Part shown: positions 1 to 6,008 of the stretch, piece after piece
How the letters are laid out: every line of letters starts with the position of its first letter
Position numbering within the stretch: the first letter of the stretch is position 1
From: CAYNFT01 sp964396535
GTDB taxonomy: Bacteria > Chloroflexota > Dehalococcoidia > Dehalococcoidales > UBA2162
Length of the DNA stretch: 17,882 bases
NCBI GenBank assembly: GCA_964396535.1
Contig: CAYNFT010000041.1
Coordinates: forward strand, 1-17,882
Direction: 5' to 3'
Translations under genes and position numbers: made by a program
Notes under the pieces: model-generated
Seen by the model: only the letters and a program-made list of their open reading frames with translations
What the model was told of the DNA's origin: nothing
The model's database searches: none

Positions 1-771
1 GGTTACCTTGTTCATGTTAACGGTCCAGTCATCCTTGATAATGGTCTCGGACGCTGCCCCGGTGGCGACAAAGGTTAACCCTTCGTATTTCATATCGGTA
101 AGAGTTTCTTGGTCGTACTGGCCGGGACCAATCTTGATGGTATAGTCCTTCCCAGCTTTACCTATAGCAGCCGTTATAGCTCCGCCTCCGGTCTCCTGCG
201 TCATCAGTATATTGGCGGGGTTGTAGACCTCGACTATGCCCTCGAGCGGCGTAATCGTCGGCGTCTTTATGGAGTAAGAGGCTGACTCTACGGCAGTGGT
301 CTCCTCGTTGGTCTTCACCGTCAGAGTATAGCTGCCGGCAGCAGATGGATTGGTAAGACCAGCGGTAATGGAAATCCGCACCTGAGCAGTGTCGCCAATC
401 TTATCTCCTGTGGTGAGCCCCTGGGTAACCGTACGAAGGGTAGAATCGGAGCTAAAATTAGCAGTAACGGTTGCGGTCGTCCACGTTGAACCAACCCAGC
501 CTGGTCCTGCAGCGATTGTAGCATTAACTGAGCTAGCTACCACAGTATCACTGGGGAAGGTTATGGTGATGGTATCATCAGGACCCAGTTCCTTACCTAC
601 AGTGAAGAAGATATTATAGGTAGCATCAGCCTTGCTGATTACATCATGGCCAGTAGCAAAAGTGACAGATGGCTGACTAAGGGCCATTACCGGAACTGCT
701 GCAACCACCAGGCTGATAAGCAGAGCCAGGGTTAAGCCTACCCCCATTATTCTAGTAAATTTCTTTTTCAT
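1..771 (-). CDS. Secreted surface protein, N-terminal part (runs off the window)
   Basis: An open reading frame of 257 codons reads leftwards from ATG at 771 and is still open at base 1, so the C-terminus is missing. It begins with a clear signal peptide: basic MKKKFTR, a hydrophobic stretch at about residues 9-25, and a probable cleavage site after VMA at about residue 30. Residues about 32-165 are Thr/Ser/Val-rich and look like an immunoglobulin-type beta-sandwich domain (segments such as DDTITITFPSD and AGSYTLTVKTNEE). From about residue 200 the pattern changes to something like a right-handed beta-helix (YTIKIGPGQYD, then GLTFVATG, then a stretch ending TIIKDDW), as in pectin-lyase-like surface proteins. 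The start is supported by AAGGAGG (786-792 on the complement), 14 nt upstream, which is a long spacing. It is transcribed away from the DUF401 gene. The role is probably in the cell envelope or S-layer; no enzymatic function can be assigned. Confidence 0.85.
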   Translation of the reverse strand, partial: MKKKFTRIMGVGLTLALLISLVVAAVPVMALSQPSVTFATGHDVISKADATYNIFFTVGKELGPDDTITITFPSDTVVASSVNATIAAGPGWVGSTWTTATVTANFSSDSTLRTVTQGLTTGDKIGDTAQVRISITAGLTNPSAAGSYTLTVKTNEETTAVESASYSIKTPTITPLEGIVEVYNPANILMTQETGGGAITAAIGKAGKDYTIKIGPGQYDQETLTDMKYEGLTFVATGAASETIIKDDWTVNMNKVT

Positions 772-812
772 CGACCTTAAAAAATCCTCCTTAGTTTAGA
801 TATCCTTTATAT

Positions 813-871
813 GTCTCCATAAATACAAAAACACTTGAGGAAATCAATCCCCCCTTTCCAAATATGGAGAC
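813..871 (-). promoter_or_regulatory. Leader RNA stem-loop upstream of the surface protein
   Basis: GTCTCCATA (813-821) and TATGGAGAC (863-871) are a perfect 9-bp inverted repeat around a 41-nt loop. The loop contains a second inverted repeat (GGAAA 839-843, TTTCC 855-859). The structure sits between the ten-codon ORF and the AAGGAGG site of the surface-protein gene, where it could affect translation or transcript elongation. No named riboswitch family is recognised. Confidence 0.45.
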
Positions 872-898
872 GAGGTAAGTGTCAAGCCATTGTTGAGT

Positions 899-931
899 TT
901 AAAAACTCTCTCCCTTGCGGGTTCTCACCAT
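899..931 (-). CDS. Ten-codon upstream ORF in the surface-protein leader
   Basis: On the minus strand ATG at 931 opens a ten-codon frame, MVRTRKGESF, ending with TAA at 899-901. It has the best ribosome binding site of the region: AAAGGAGGTGAT, with the AGGAGG core at 939-944 and 7 nt to the ATG. It lies about 130 nt upstream of the surface-protein start, inside the transcript predicted from the promoter at 987-1014. An inverted repeat (gagttt, aa, aaactc; 895-908) covers its stop codon. The perfect initiation site suggests that it is really translated, either as a leader peptide or as a translational switch. It could also be the remnant of a displaced start. No homologue is recognised. Confidence 0.45.
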   Translation of the reverse strand: MVRTRKGESF

Positions 932-986
932 CGCATCACCTCCTTTCCAAAATACACACTGCCATCTGGCAAATGCTATTATTACT

Positions 987-1014
987 ATCATAACATACTA
1001 TATACATTTGTCAA
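987..1014 (-). promoter_or_regulatory. Sigma70 promoter P1 for the surface protein
   Basis: Reading the minus strand: -35 TTGACA (1009-1014), a 16-nt spacer, -10 TATGAT (987-992). Transcription would start near 980, giving a leader of about 210 nt before the surface-protein ATG. A 12-bp inverted repeat (TGCCA, 2 nt, TGGCA; 960-971) lies just downstream of the predicted start. Confidence 0.7.
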
Positions 1015-1056
1015 GCGGGTTCCTCTTTATGTTAACAAAAAGGCTCACTTAATCTC

Positions 1057-1084
1057 ACTATAGCACAAGGCTCTCATCTGTCAA
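1057..1084 (-). promoter_or_regulatory. Sigma70 promoter P2, upstream of P1
   Basis: Minus strand: -35 TTGACA (1079-1084), a 16-nt spacer, -10 TATAGT (1057-1062). Both hexamers are close to consensus. It lies about 70 bp behind P1 in the same direction, so the surface protein appears to have tandem promoters. Confidence 0.6.
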
Positions 1085-1242
1085 GCCTTATCCAGAAATT
1101 ATGTGGCACTCTTCTCCTACTGTGCACCATGACCTGGTCTGGCTAATAATCATGTATGACACAACTCATATATTATAACGAAAGAAAAGGTAAAAAGTTA
1201 GCTCTTAATTAGGGCGTTCTGTTTGATTATGGTTGATAAAAA

Positions 1243-1325
1243 TGTCATTGCGAGGAGCGTAGTGACGAAGCAATCCAGGTCTCAGAGGAGGTTAGTAGGG
1301 ATTCTTCGCTACGCTCAGAATGACA
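1243..1325. repeat. Dispersed palindromic intergenic repeat
   Basis: The 83-bp element begins TGTCATTGCGAGGAGCGTAG and ends with a run whose reverse complement begins TGTCATTCTGAGCGTAGC, so the termini are imperfect inverted repeats of about 20 bp. From general knowledge, this TCATTGCGAGGAGC...GAAGCAATCC motif is a widespread short intergenic repeat in Dehalococcoidia-like and other environmental genomes. It has no coding capacity. Confidence 0.7.
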
Positions 1326-1460
1326 GGAAAATAGTGCTTTTAGAGCAAAGCCTGTCGAGTACAACTACAGGGGGTTCACCCTGAAGGGGGATAAAGGGGG
1401 ATGGGGTTCTAAATGAAAACTTAAGGGGGGGTCAGGTTAATAAACAATCTCATCAGGATA
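1326..1460. repeat. Gene-free stretch with a partial G-rich repeat
   Basis: Bases 1385-1406 (GGGGGATAAAGGGGGATGGG) match the G-rich end of the repeats at 5134-5208 and 7069-7395, but the hairpin half is absent. The rest of the stretch shows no gene and no structure that I can support. Confidence 0.4.
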
Positions 1461-1462
1461 AA

Positions 1463-1492
1463 TTGACAGTCTCCCCAGCTAATAGTTACAAT
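1463..1492 (+). promoter_or_regulatory. Sigma70 promoter for the DUF401 gene
   Basis: -35 TTGACA (1463-1468), an 18-nt spacer, -10 TACAAT (1487-1492). The predicted start near 1499 leaves a leader of about 85 nt before the ATG at 1585. Confidence 0.55.
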
Positions 1493-1584
1493 AAACGCTT
1501 AGTGTCTTTCATTTGTGCTTCTCTGATGCAGGTATCATTACCTCTCTCAAGCACGCCTCTATTTAAGTGAGCCAATAGTACAAA

Positions 1585-2811
1585 ATGTTGAGCCCATCGA
1601 TAGCCTTAATTTTATCCATTGTGGCCATCTTAATCCTGATAAGGGTTAAGATGCATCCTGGCTTTGCCATTTTTATAGGAGGTCTCACCCTCTCGCTGTT
1701 AGTCCTGCCGGCGCAAAGCATACCTTCCCTCATGTTTGAGGCTTTGTGGTCTCAGCAGGTGCCTCTGGGGGACCAGCAGACTCTGAAACTACTGATTGTA
1801 ATTGCCAGCGCCCTTACCCTGAGCAGCCTGATGGAGGAAAAAGGACTATTGGCAAATTTAGCCGTTGCCATGGAGAGCATCGGCCCCAGATTAGCCATAC
1901 ATGTGGTTCCAGCCATCATCGGACTCGTTCCCATGCCAGCCGGGGCTCTGGTTTCGGCTACCTCCGTAAGGGGCTTGGCCAGAAGGTTACATCTGACTCC
2001 AGAACAGAGCACCTTCATTAACTACTGGTTCCGACACCTGTGGGAATTTGTCTTACCCGTATATCCATCAATCATAATAACCAGCGTATTGATAGGTACT
2101 TCAATCTTTTCAGTAATGAAAACACTAGCCCCGATAACTGCTTTGAGTATCATCTGCGGAGTGGCTGTCAGCTACAGGATACTGAAGGGGAAGACCTCCA
2201 AAACAAAAGGAGAATCGCCAAAGAAGATAGCCTACAACTTCCTCAAGGCTGCCTGGCCTATCCTCTTGCTTGTCCCGTCAATCCTATTGGGGTTGAATCC
2301 GATGATAGCTTTCCCCCTGACATTGGTTCTGTTAGCTGCGCAACAGAGAGTTAAATGGCCAGAACTATGGAAAGCGCTTAAATACGGCCTGAACCCCAAA
2401 ATCCTGTTTCTGCTTTATTCCGTTATGTTGTTCAAAGTAATAATAGAAAGAGCCGACGCAGCAGGCGTCCTCATTTCAGACATGCAGGCTATAGGACTTC
2501 CCCCCATATTGATGCTGGCGGTACTGCCCCTGCTGATAGGTTTGGCTACAGGGATAAGCATGGCCTTTGTCGGTATTGCTCTGCCGCTACTGCTCCCCTA
2601 CATCGCTTTAGACTCAGGCATCAGCGGCCCTGCTTTATTACTAGCCTTCGTCAGCGGCATGATGGGGATTCTTGTCTCACCTCTACACCTCTGCCTCATT
2701 CTCTCGTCAGAATATTTTAATGCCAATCTAGGCAAGGTATACAGGTATATTCTACCCCCTGTCCTGGTGATAGAAGCAACCGCCATAGTCGTCTATCTTA
2801 TCGCAGGCTAA
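1585..2811 (+). CDS. DUF401 family integral membrane protein
   Basis: This 408-residue, very hydrophobic protein has around ten predicted membrane segments. It matches what I know of DUF401, a family of uncharacterised, transporter-like membrane proteins of about 400 residues found in archaea and thermophilic or anaerobic bacteria. Telling segments are PMPAGALVSATS (about 116-127) and, shortly after, NYWFRHLWEFVLPVYPS (about 145-161), with polar residues inside hydrophobic surroundings as in ion-transporter-superfamily carriers. A second, loosely similar half (GLATGISMAFVGIALPLL, about 315-332) suggests an internal repeat. A basic, Lys-rich cytoplasmic loop lies near residues 200-215. The substrate is unknown. 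ATG at 1585 has no good Shine-Dalgarno sequence, so initiation may be weak or start elsewhere. It has its own promoter and appears monocistronic. Confidence 0.8.
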   Translation: MLSPSIALILSIVAILILIRVKMHPGFAIFIGGLTLSLLVLPAQSIPSLMFEALWSQQVPLGDQQTLKLLIVIASALTLSSLMEEKGLLANLAVAMESIGPRLAIHVVPAIIGLVPMPAGALVSATSVRGLARRLHLTPEQSTFINYWFRHLWEFVLPVYPSIIITSVLIGTSIFSVMKTLAPITALSIICGVAVSYRILKGKTSKTKGESPKKIAYNFLKAAWPILLLVPSILLGLNPMIAFPLTLVLLAAQQRVKWPELWKALKYGLNPKILFLLYSVMLFKVIIERADAAGVLISDMQAIGLPPILMLAVLPLLIGLATGISMAFVGIALPLLLPYIALDSGISGPALLLAFVSGMMGILVSPLHLCLILSSEYFNANLGKVYRYILPPVLVIEATAIVVYLIAG

Positions 2812-2869
2812 CTTCTTTAAACCTAGCAAAGACAGCCAATCCTCGAGGTTGCTCGTCATGCACTTGGTC

Positions 2870-2898
2870 TTTACAGACAAATAATATCGGCGTAAAAT
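2870..2898 (+). promoter_or_regulatory. Promoter for the CBS-domain gene
   Basis: -35 TTTACA (2870-2875), a 17-nt spacer, -10 TAAAAT (2893-2898). A start near 2905 would leave about 46 nt of leader. Confidence 0.45.
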
Positions 2899-2951
2899 AT
2901 TCATTATAGGGACAAGCAGAAAGTCACTCGACAACCCAGAGTAGCCGCAAC

Positions 2952-3404
2952 ATGAAAATAAGGGATCTTTTGAAAATCAAGGGGCATACAGTAATCACTA
3001 TTGGGCCAGATGCGACCGTTCAGGTGGCTCTCCAGAGGCTTGTTGAGAACAACATAGGGGCACTTCCGGTTTGCGATGAGGATGGTATGCTCCTGGGCAT
3101 CATCTCCGAAAGAGATTTGCTTAAGGAGTGCTTAAGACATACCAGTGCTATGAGCAGAACCAGGGTGCAAGAGGTAATGACCCAGGATGTGGCGGTGGGA
3201 AGCCCTGAAGATGACTTGGAGTATGCTGCCAACGTGATGAGGAAGAAACGAATCAGGCACTTTCCTATAGTAATTGGGCACAAGCTTGAGTCAATAGTCT
3301 CAATGCGAGATATAGTTGACACGCAATTAAAAGAGGCCGAGGCAGAAGTCCGCTACATAGGGTTAATAAAGAAAACCCACCTTGGAAAACCATACTTACC
3401 CTGA
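2952..3404 (+). CDS. Two-CBS-domain protein
   Basis: This 150-residue stand-alone CBS pair (Bateman module) has CBS1 at about residues 8-60 and CBS2 at about 72-125. Each ends with the usual signature: GIISERDLL (49-57) and SIVSMRDIV (114-122). The S-x-R-D motif commonly contacts the ribose or phosphate of bound AMP/ATP in this family. It has no attached enzymatic domain, so it probably acts as an adenine-nucleotide-responsive regulator of an unknown partner. Its short tail (about 126-150) is charged. The Shine-Dalgarno sequence is weak (CAGAG about 10 nt before the ATG). Nothing in the sequence ties it functionally to the DUF401 gene upstream, 140 bp away with its own promoter candidate. Confidence 0.85.
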   Translation: MKIRDLLKIKGHTVITIGPDATVQVALQRLVENNIGALPVCDEDGMLLGIISERDLLKECLRHTSAMSRTRVQEVMTQDVAVGSPEDDLEYAANVMRKKRIRHFPIVIGHKLESIVSMRDIVDTQLKEAEAEVRYIGLIKKTHLGKPYLP

Positions 3405-3427
3405 CCACTTTCTCACGCGAAAAGTGG
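3405..3427 (+). terminator. Stem-loop directly after the CBS-domain gene
   Basis: CCACTTT (3405-3411) and AAAGTGG (3421-3427) form a perfect 7-bp stem with a 9-nt loop, starting one base after the TGA. There is no U-run directly behind it, so it is at best an atypical intrinsic terminator between the convergent CBS and elp3 genes. Confidence 0.4.
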
Positions 3428-3504
3428 GACACCTTAGCTTGTTTCATTACCTCGTTAAGTTCAAGTATTAGTTTTTTAATTCGTTGAAACACGCAGAAAT
3501 AGAA

Positions 3505-4884
3505 TTACAGACCTTTGACCATATAGTCGTTCTGTAAGTTATATCCAAACTCGGAGCGGTAGTATTCCCTGGCTCCGACCCCACTTAAAACCACCATCTG
3601 CCGGGCGCGAAATTCTTCTCTAGCAATCCTCTCTGCTTCAGTTAGCAACGCCCTGCCCAAACCCTTATGCTGGGCTGCTGATGGATTTTGCTGCTTCAGA
3701 GGAACTTCCGGACCATATACATGCAACTCTCTGATTAAGGCTAGATTTCCACTAGTCTCCTGCCCCAGCCTGGCTATAGGTTTAGATTGAATCCTCATCC
3801 GCAGCAATCCAAACAGCGTCTCTTTATCATCCTCAAAGGACAGGAGGATCTCCCTGCCATCTGAAGCCTCGTAATCCATTCTCGCCATCTGTGGCTCACC
3901 TATCTCCCAGCCATTCCGTGCCCGGTGACCATACTCACGACACCTGATACACTTACATTCAGTCCCCAGTTCTTTCATTCGCCGCCAGACAACATCCCGC
4001 AGCGAATCCTTTAAACCACCGACGATATATTCTGAAGGGATATCACGCAGTACCCGCGATATTCTGACATACTTCGGTATCATAGCCTTAATATCAGCCA
4101 CCAGATTGGTCATTACATCGTTTGAGTATGGCTGATAACGTCCATCCTGATACCACCTTTCCAGTTCGGTGCCCTCAACCACCATCGTGGGATATATTTT
4201 CAAGCCGTCTGGTTTAAAGCGAGCGTCACTGAACAACTGCCTGGATAGCTCCAGGTCCTCCTCCGGGGTTGAGCCGGGTAATCCTGGCATCCAGTGGTAG
4301 TGCACCTTAAAAGCATGCTCCCGGAGCAACCGGGTAGCTCCAACCACGGCTTCCACTGTATGCCCTCTTCTTACCAGTTGGTAGATTTCATCATCCAAGG
4401 TTTGAACCCCAAGCTCTACCCTGGTAGCGCCAAACTCAAGCATTCTATCTATTTGCTCCTGCCCACACCAATCAGGCCTGGTTTCTATACACAGTCCAGT
4501 GCAACGATGGACGGCTTTCTCGTTAAGCAGCTTTGCCCCTTCCAGAGTAGCCGACTCTTCACCATTTAAGCCATCAAAGCAATCCTTAATAAACTGGTAT
4601 TGATAGTCTTCAGGGTAAGCCAGGAAGGTGCCACCCATTACTATTAGTTCAATCTTATCAGTGGGATGCCCCATTTCGGATAGAATTCTTAATCTCAGCT
4701 TAACCTGCTCCCGGGCATCATAGTCACACTCTCTGGCTCGCAATACTGCCGGCGACGTTGGAGTATAGCTCTGAGGCGTGTCTGAAAAAGTGGGGCAATA
4801 GATACACTGCCCGGGGCATTTCATTGGCAGGGTCATCACTGCTACCGGAGTTACCCCGGATATTGTCCTGGTAAATTTTTTCAT
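3505..4884 (-). CDS. elp3: Elp3 family tRNA U34 carboxymethyltransferase
   Basis: This 459-residue radical-SAM/acetyltransferase fusion performs the first step of wobble-uridine modification (acetyl-CoA plus tRNA U34 to cm5U34). Its radical-SAM cluster motif is CPGQCIYC, with cysteines 23, 27 and 30. Family signatures follow: IELIVMGGTF, TGLCIETRPDWC, RVELGVQT, DGLKIYPTMVVEGTELE, and a zinc-like CKCIRCREYGHR. The C-terminal GNAT domain (about 370-459) carries QHKGLGRALLTEAERIA and GVGAREYYRSEFGY, the acetyl-CoA and conserved Tyr region. The N-terminal tRNA-binding extension of about 70-80 residues found in archaeal and eukaryotic Elp3 is absent. No in-frame ATG, GTG or TTG lies between this ATG and the upstream stop, so the short form is real; as far as I recall, the structurally studied Dehalococcoides Elp3 is also short. 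The Shine-Dalgarno is weak and no convincing promoter was seen. It is divergent from the Trm9-like gene. Confidence 0.93.
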   Translation of the reverse strand: MKKFTRTISGVTPVAVMTLPMKCPGQCIYCPTFSDTPQSYTPTSPAVLRARECDYDAREQVKLRLRILSEMGHPTDKIELIVMGGTFLAYPEDYQYQFIKDCFDGLNGEESATLEGAKLLNEKAVHRCTGLCIETRPDWCGQEQIDRMLEFGATRVELGVQTLDDEIYQLVRRGHTVEAVVGATRLLREHAFKVHYHWMPGLPGSTPEEDLELSRQLFSDARFKPDGLKIYPTMVVEGTELERWYQDGRYQPYSNDVMTNLVADIKAMIPKYVRISRVLRDIPSEYIVGGLKDSLRDVVWRRMKELGTECKCIRCREYGHRARNGWEIGEPQMARMDYEASDGREILLSFEDDKETLFGLLRMRIQSKPIARLGQETSGNLALIRELHVYGPEVPLKQQNPSAAQHKGLGRALLTEAERIAREEFRARQMVVLSGVGAREYYRSEFGYNLQNDYMVKGL

Positions 4885-5027
4885 AGTATACTTTCTTGTA
4901 TGCTTCCTTATATATAATGTAGATAACAGAAACAGTTTAGCAGATTAAGGCTTATAGTAACAAAAAACTCACCTCAACAAAGTAAAAGTTTTTCAGGTCT
5001 GCTTATTTAAAGGAGAATATAAGAGGG

Positions 5028-5125
5028 GTGAAGCCTTTCTTATAATATGCTTCCTCCTCTTCTTAGGGAGGAGAAGGATACTAATAGGAGAACTAGAGAG
5101 GCTTTACCCCTGAAGTGACAACTAC
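5028..5125. repeat. Degenerate G-rich/hairpin repeat copy
   Basis: This stretch has the same ordering as the neighbouring element: a GAGGGGTGAAGCC-type hairpin half, an AT-rich part, a purine-rich inverted pair (CTCCTC...GAGGAG), then an imperfect AGAGGCTTTACCCCT end. It is more diverged than the 5134-5208 copy. With 4885-5027, which shows nothing beyond AT-rich sequence, it fills the elp3/methyltransferase intergenic region. Confidence 0.45.
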
Positions 5126-5133
5126 AGTAAGTT

Positions 5134-5208
5134 AAAGAGGGGCGAAGCCCCTTTTAAAAATCATTTTCCCCTTCTCCTTGAGGGGAAGGGGATTAAGGGG
5201 ATAGGGTG
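5134..5208 (+). repeat. G-rich/hairpin repeat copy ending in the methyltransferase start
   Basis: The hairpin AGGGGC-GAA-GCCCCT (5138-5152, extended by three weaker pairs) is followed by TTTTAAAAATCATTTT. A purine/pyrimidine inverted repeat comes next (CCCCTT...AAGGGG, about 5168-5190), and then GGATTAAGGGGATAGGGTG. The reverse complement of 7069-7150 has the same parts in the same order. The hairpin plus T-rich tract could also serve as a terminator. The final GTG is the methyltransferase start codon. Confidence 0.6.
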
Positions 5209-5853
5209 TCCAGAGATATATTCGACCAGATAGCACCGGGTTGGTATAACTTCAGGCACTGGACTATATTCCGCAGCGAACTGGAGGCGCTTGAACGCCG
5301 GTGGCAAAAAGGTAGCCTGCTCAACATTGGCTGTGCCCACGGACCTGATTTTTTACCCTTCAGGCAGAACTTTAACCTATATGGCGTGGACTTTTCCGCC
5401 CAGATGCTAAATTTTGCCCGCAAATACTCTCCAAAATTCGAATTCGCCGTCAACCTGTTGTTAGCCGATGTCTGTCACCTGCCTTTCGCTGAGGGAGTCT
5501 TTGACTGGGCAATCTCAGTAGCTACCTATCACCATATTAAAGGTAAGAATGAGCAGCAAGCAGCGCTTGAAGAACTGCTCAGGGTATTAAAGCCGGGTGG
5601 AGAAGCCTTTATCACCGCCTGGAACCACTGGCAGCCCAGGTTCTGGTTCGGTGGTAAGGAGGTAGCCGTACCCTGGCGGACAAAGGACAAAACCCTGTAT
5701 CGCTATTACTACCTTTTCTCCTACCCAGAGTTAGAAAAGCTGGCAAAGCGAGCAGGTTTTCAGGTGCTCAAATCCTTCCCCGAAAGCTCGTATCGCTACC
5801 CCCTAAAATTCTTCTCCCGAAATATATGCCTGCTGGTGAGGAAGGGGGATTAA
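5206..5853 (+). CDS. Class I SAM methyltransferase, Trm9/ALKBH8-like
   Basis: This 215-residue Rossmann methyltransferase has motif I LLNIGCAHGPDF (38-49), an acidic end of beta2 in YGVDFS (D62), ADVCHLPF (87-94), AISVATYHHI (102-111) and RVLKPGG (126-132). The N-terminal IFDQIAPGWYNFRH and the late segments EVAVPWRTKDK and YRYYYLFSYPELEKLAKRAGF resemble Trm9 and the ALKBH8 methyltransferase domain, which esterify cm5U34 in tRNA to mcm5U. A generic ubiquinone/menaquinone-type methyltransferase is the alternative. GTG at 5206 is the only plausible start: a stop lies four codons upstream at 5194-5196, and AAGGGGATAGG precedes it. Both the Shine-Dalgarno and the start codon belong to a dispersed repeat. 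It lies divergent to elp3, whose product supplies the precursor modification. Eukaryotic Trm9 needs Trm112, which is not seen here. Confidence 0.78.
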   Translation: MSRDIFDQIAPGWYNFRHWTIFRSELEALERRWQKGSLLNIGCAHGPDFLPFRQNFNLYGVDFSAQMLNFARKYSPKFEFAVNLLLADVCHLPFAEGVFDWAISVATYHHIKGKNEQQAALEELLRVLKPGGEAFITAWNHWQPRFWFGGKEVAVPWRTKDKTLYRYYYLFSYPELEKLAKRAGFQVLKSFPESSYRYPLKFFSRNICLLVRKGD

Positions 5854-5961
5854 AATGCATATTTTAGGTTTTATTGGAGCTTATACTGTAGGCTCTGACT
5901 TGAAGTGAAATTCTACGCAAAATGAGCGTGAGATATACATATAATCTCTTTTTTAGTCACA

Positions 5962-5990
5962 TTGACAAGACAATAAATTAGATATAGGAT
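5962..5990 (+). promoter_or_regulatory. Promoter for the cyclase-like gene
   Basis: -35 TTGACA (5962-5967), a 17-nt spacer, -10 TAGGAT (5985-5990). The start would fall near 5997, right at the AGGTGA Shine-Dalgarno (5997-6002), so the leader would be only about 12 nt. Confidence 0.6.
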
Positions 5991-6008
5991 TTCTACAGGT
6001 GAACAACA

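Noticed and set aside
321..619. Two short ORFs overlapping the surface protein in other frames
   Set aside because: Both lie within the long minus-strand frame that has a signal peptide, Shine-Dalgarno and promoters.
866..889. A third minus-strand promoter with TTGACA inside the surface-protein leader
   Set aside because: No acceptable -10 hexamer occurs at 16-18 bp; the nearest AT-rich hexamers are 14-15 bp away and poor.
1746..2354. Several ORFs overlapping the DUF401 gene
   Set aside because: They are shadows of a long, clearly hydrophobic family protein and lack ribosome binding sites.
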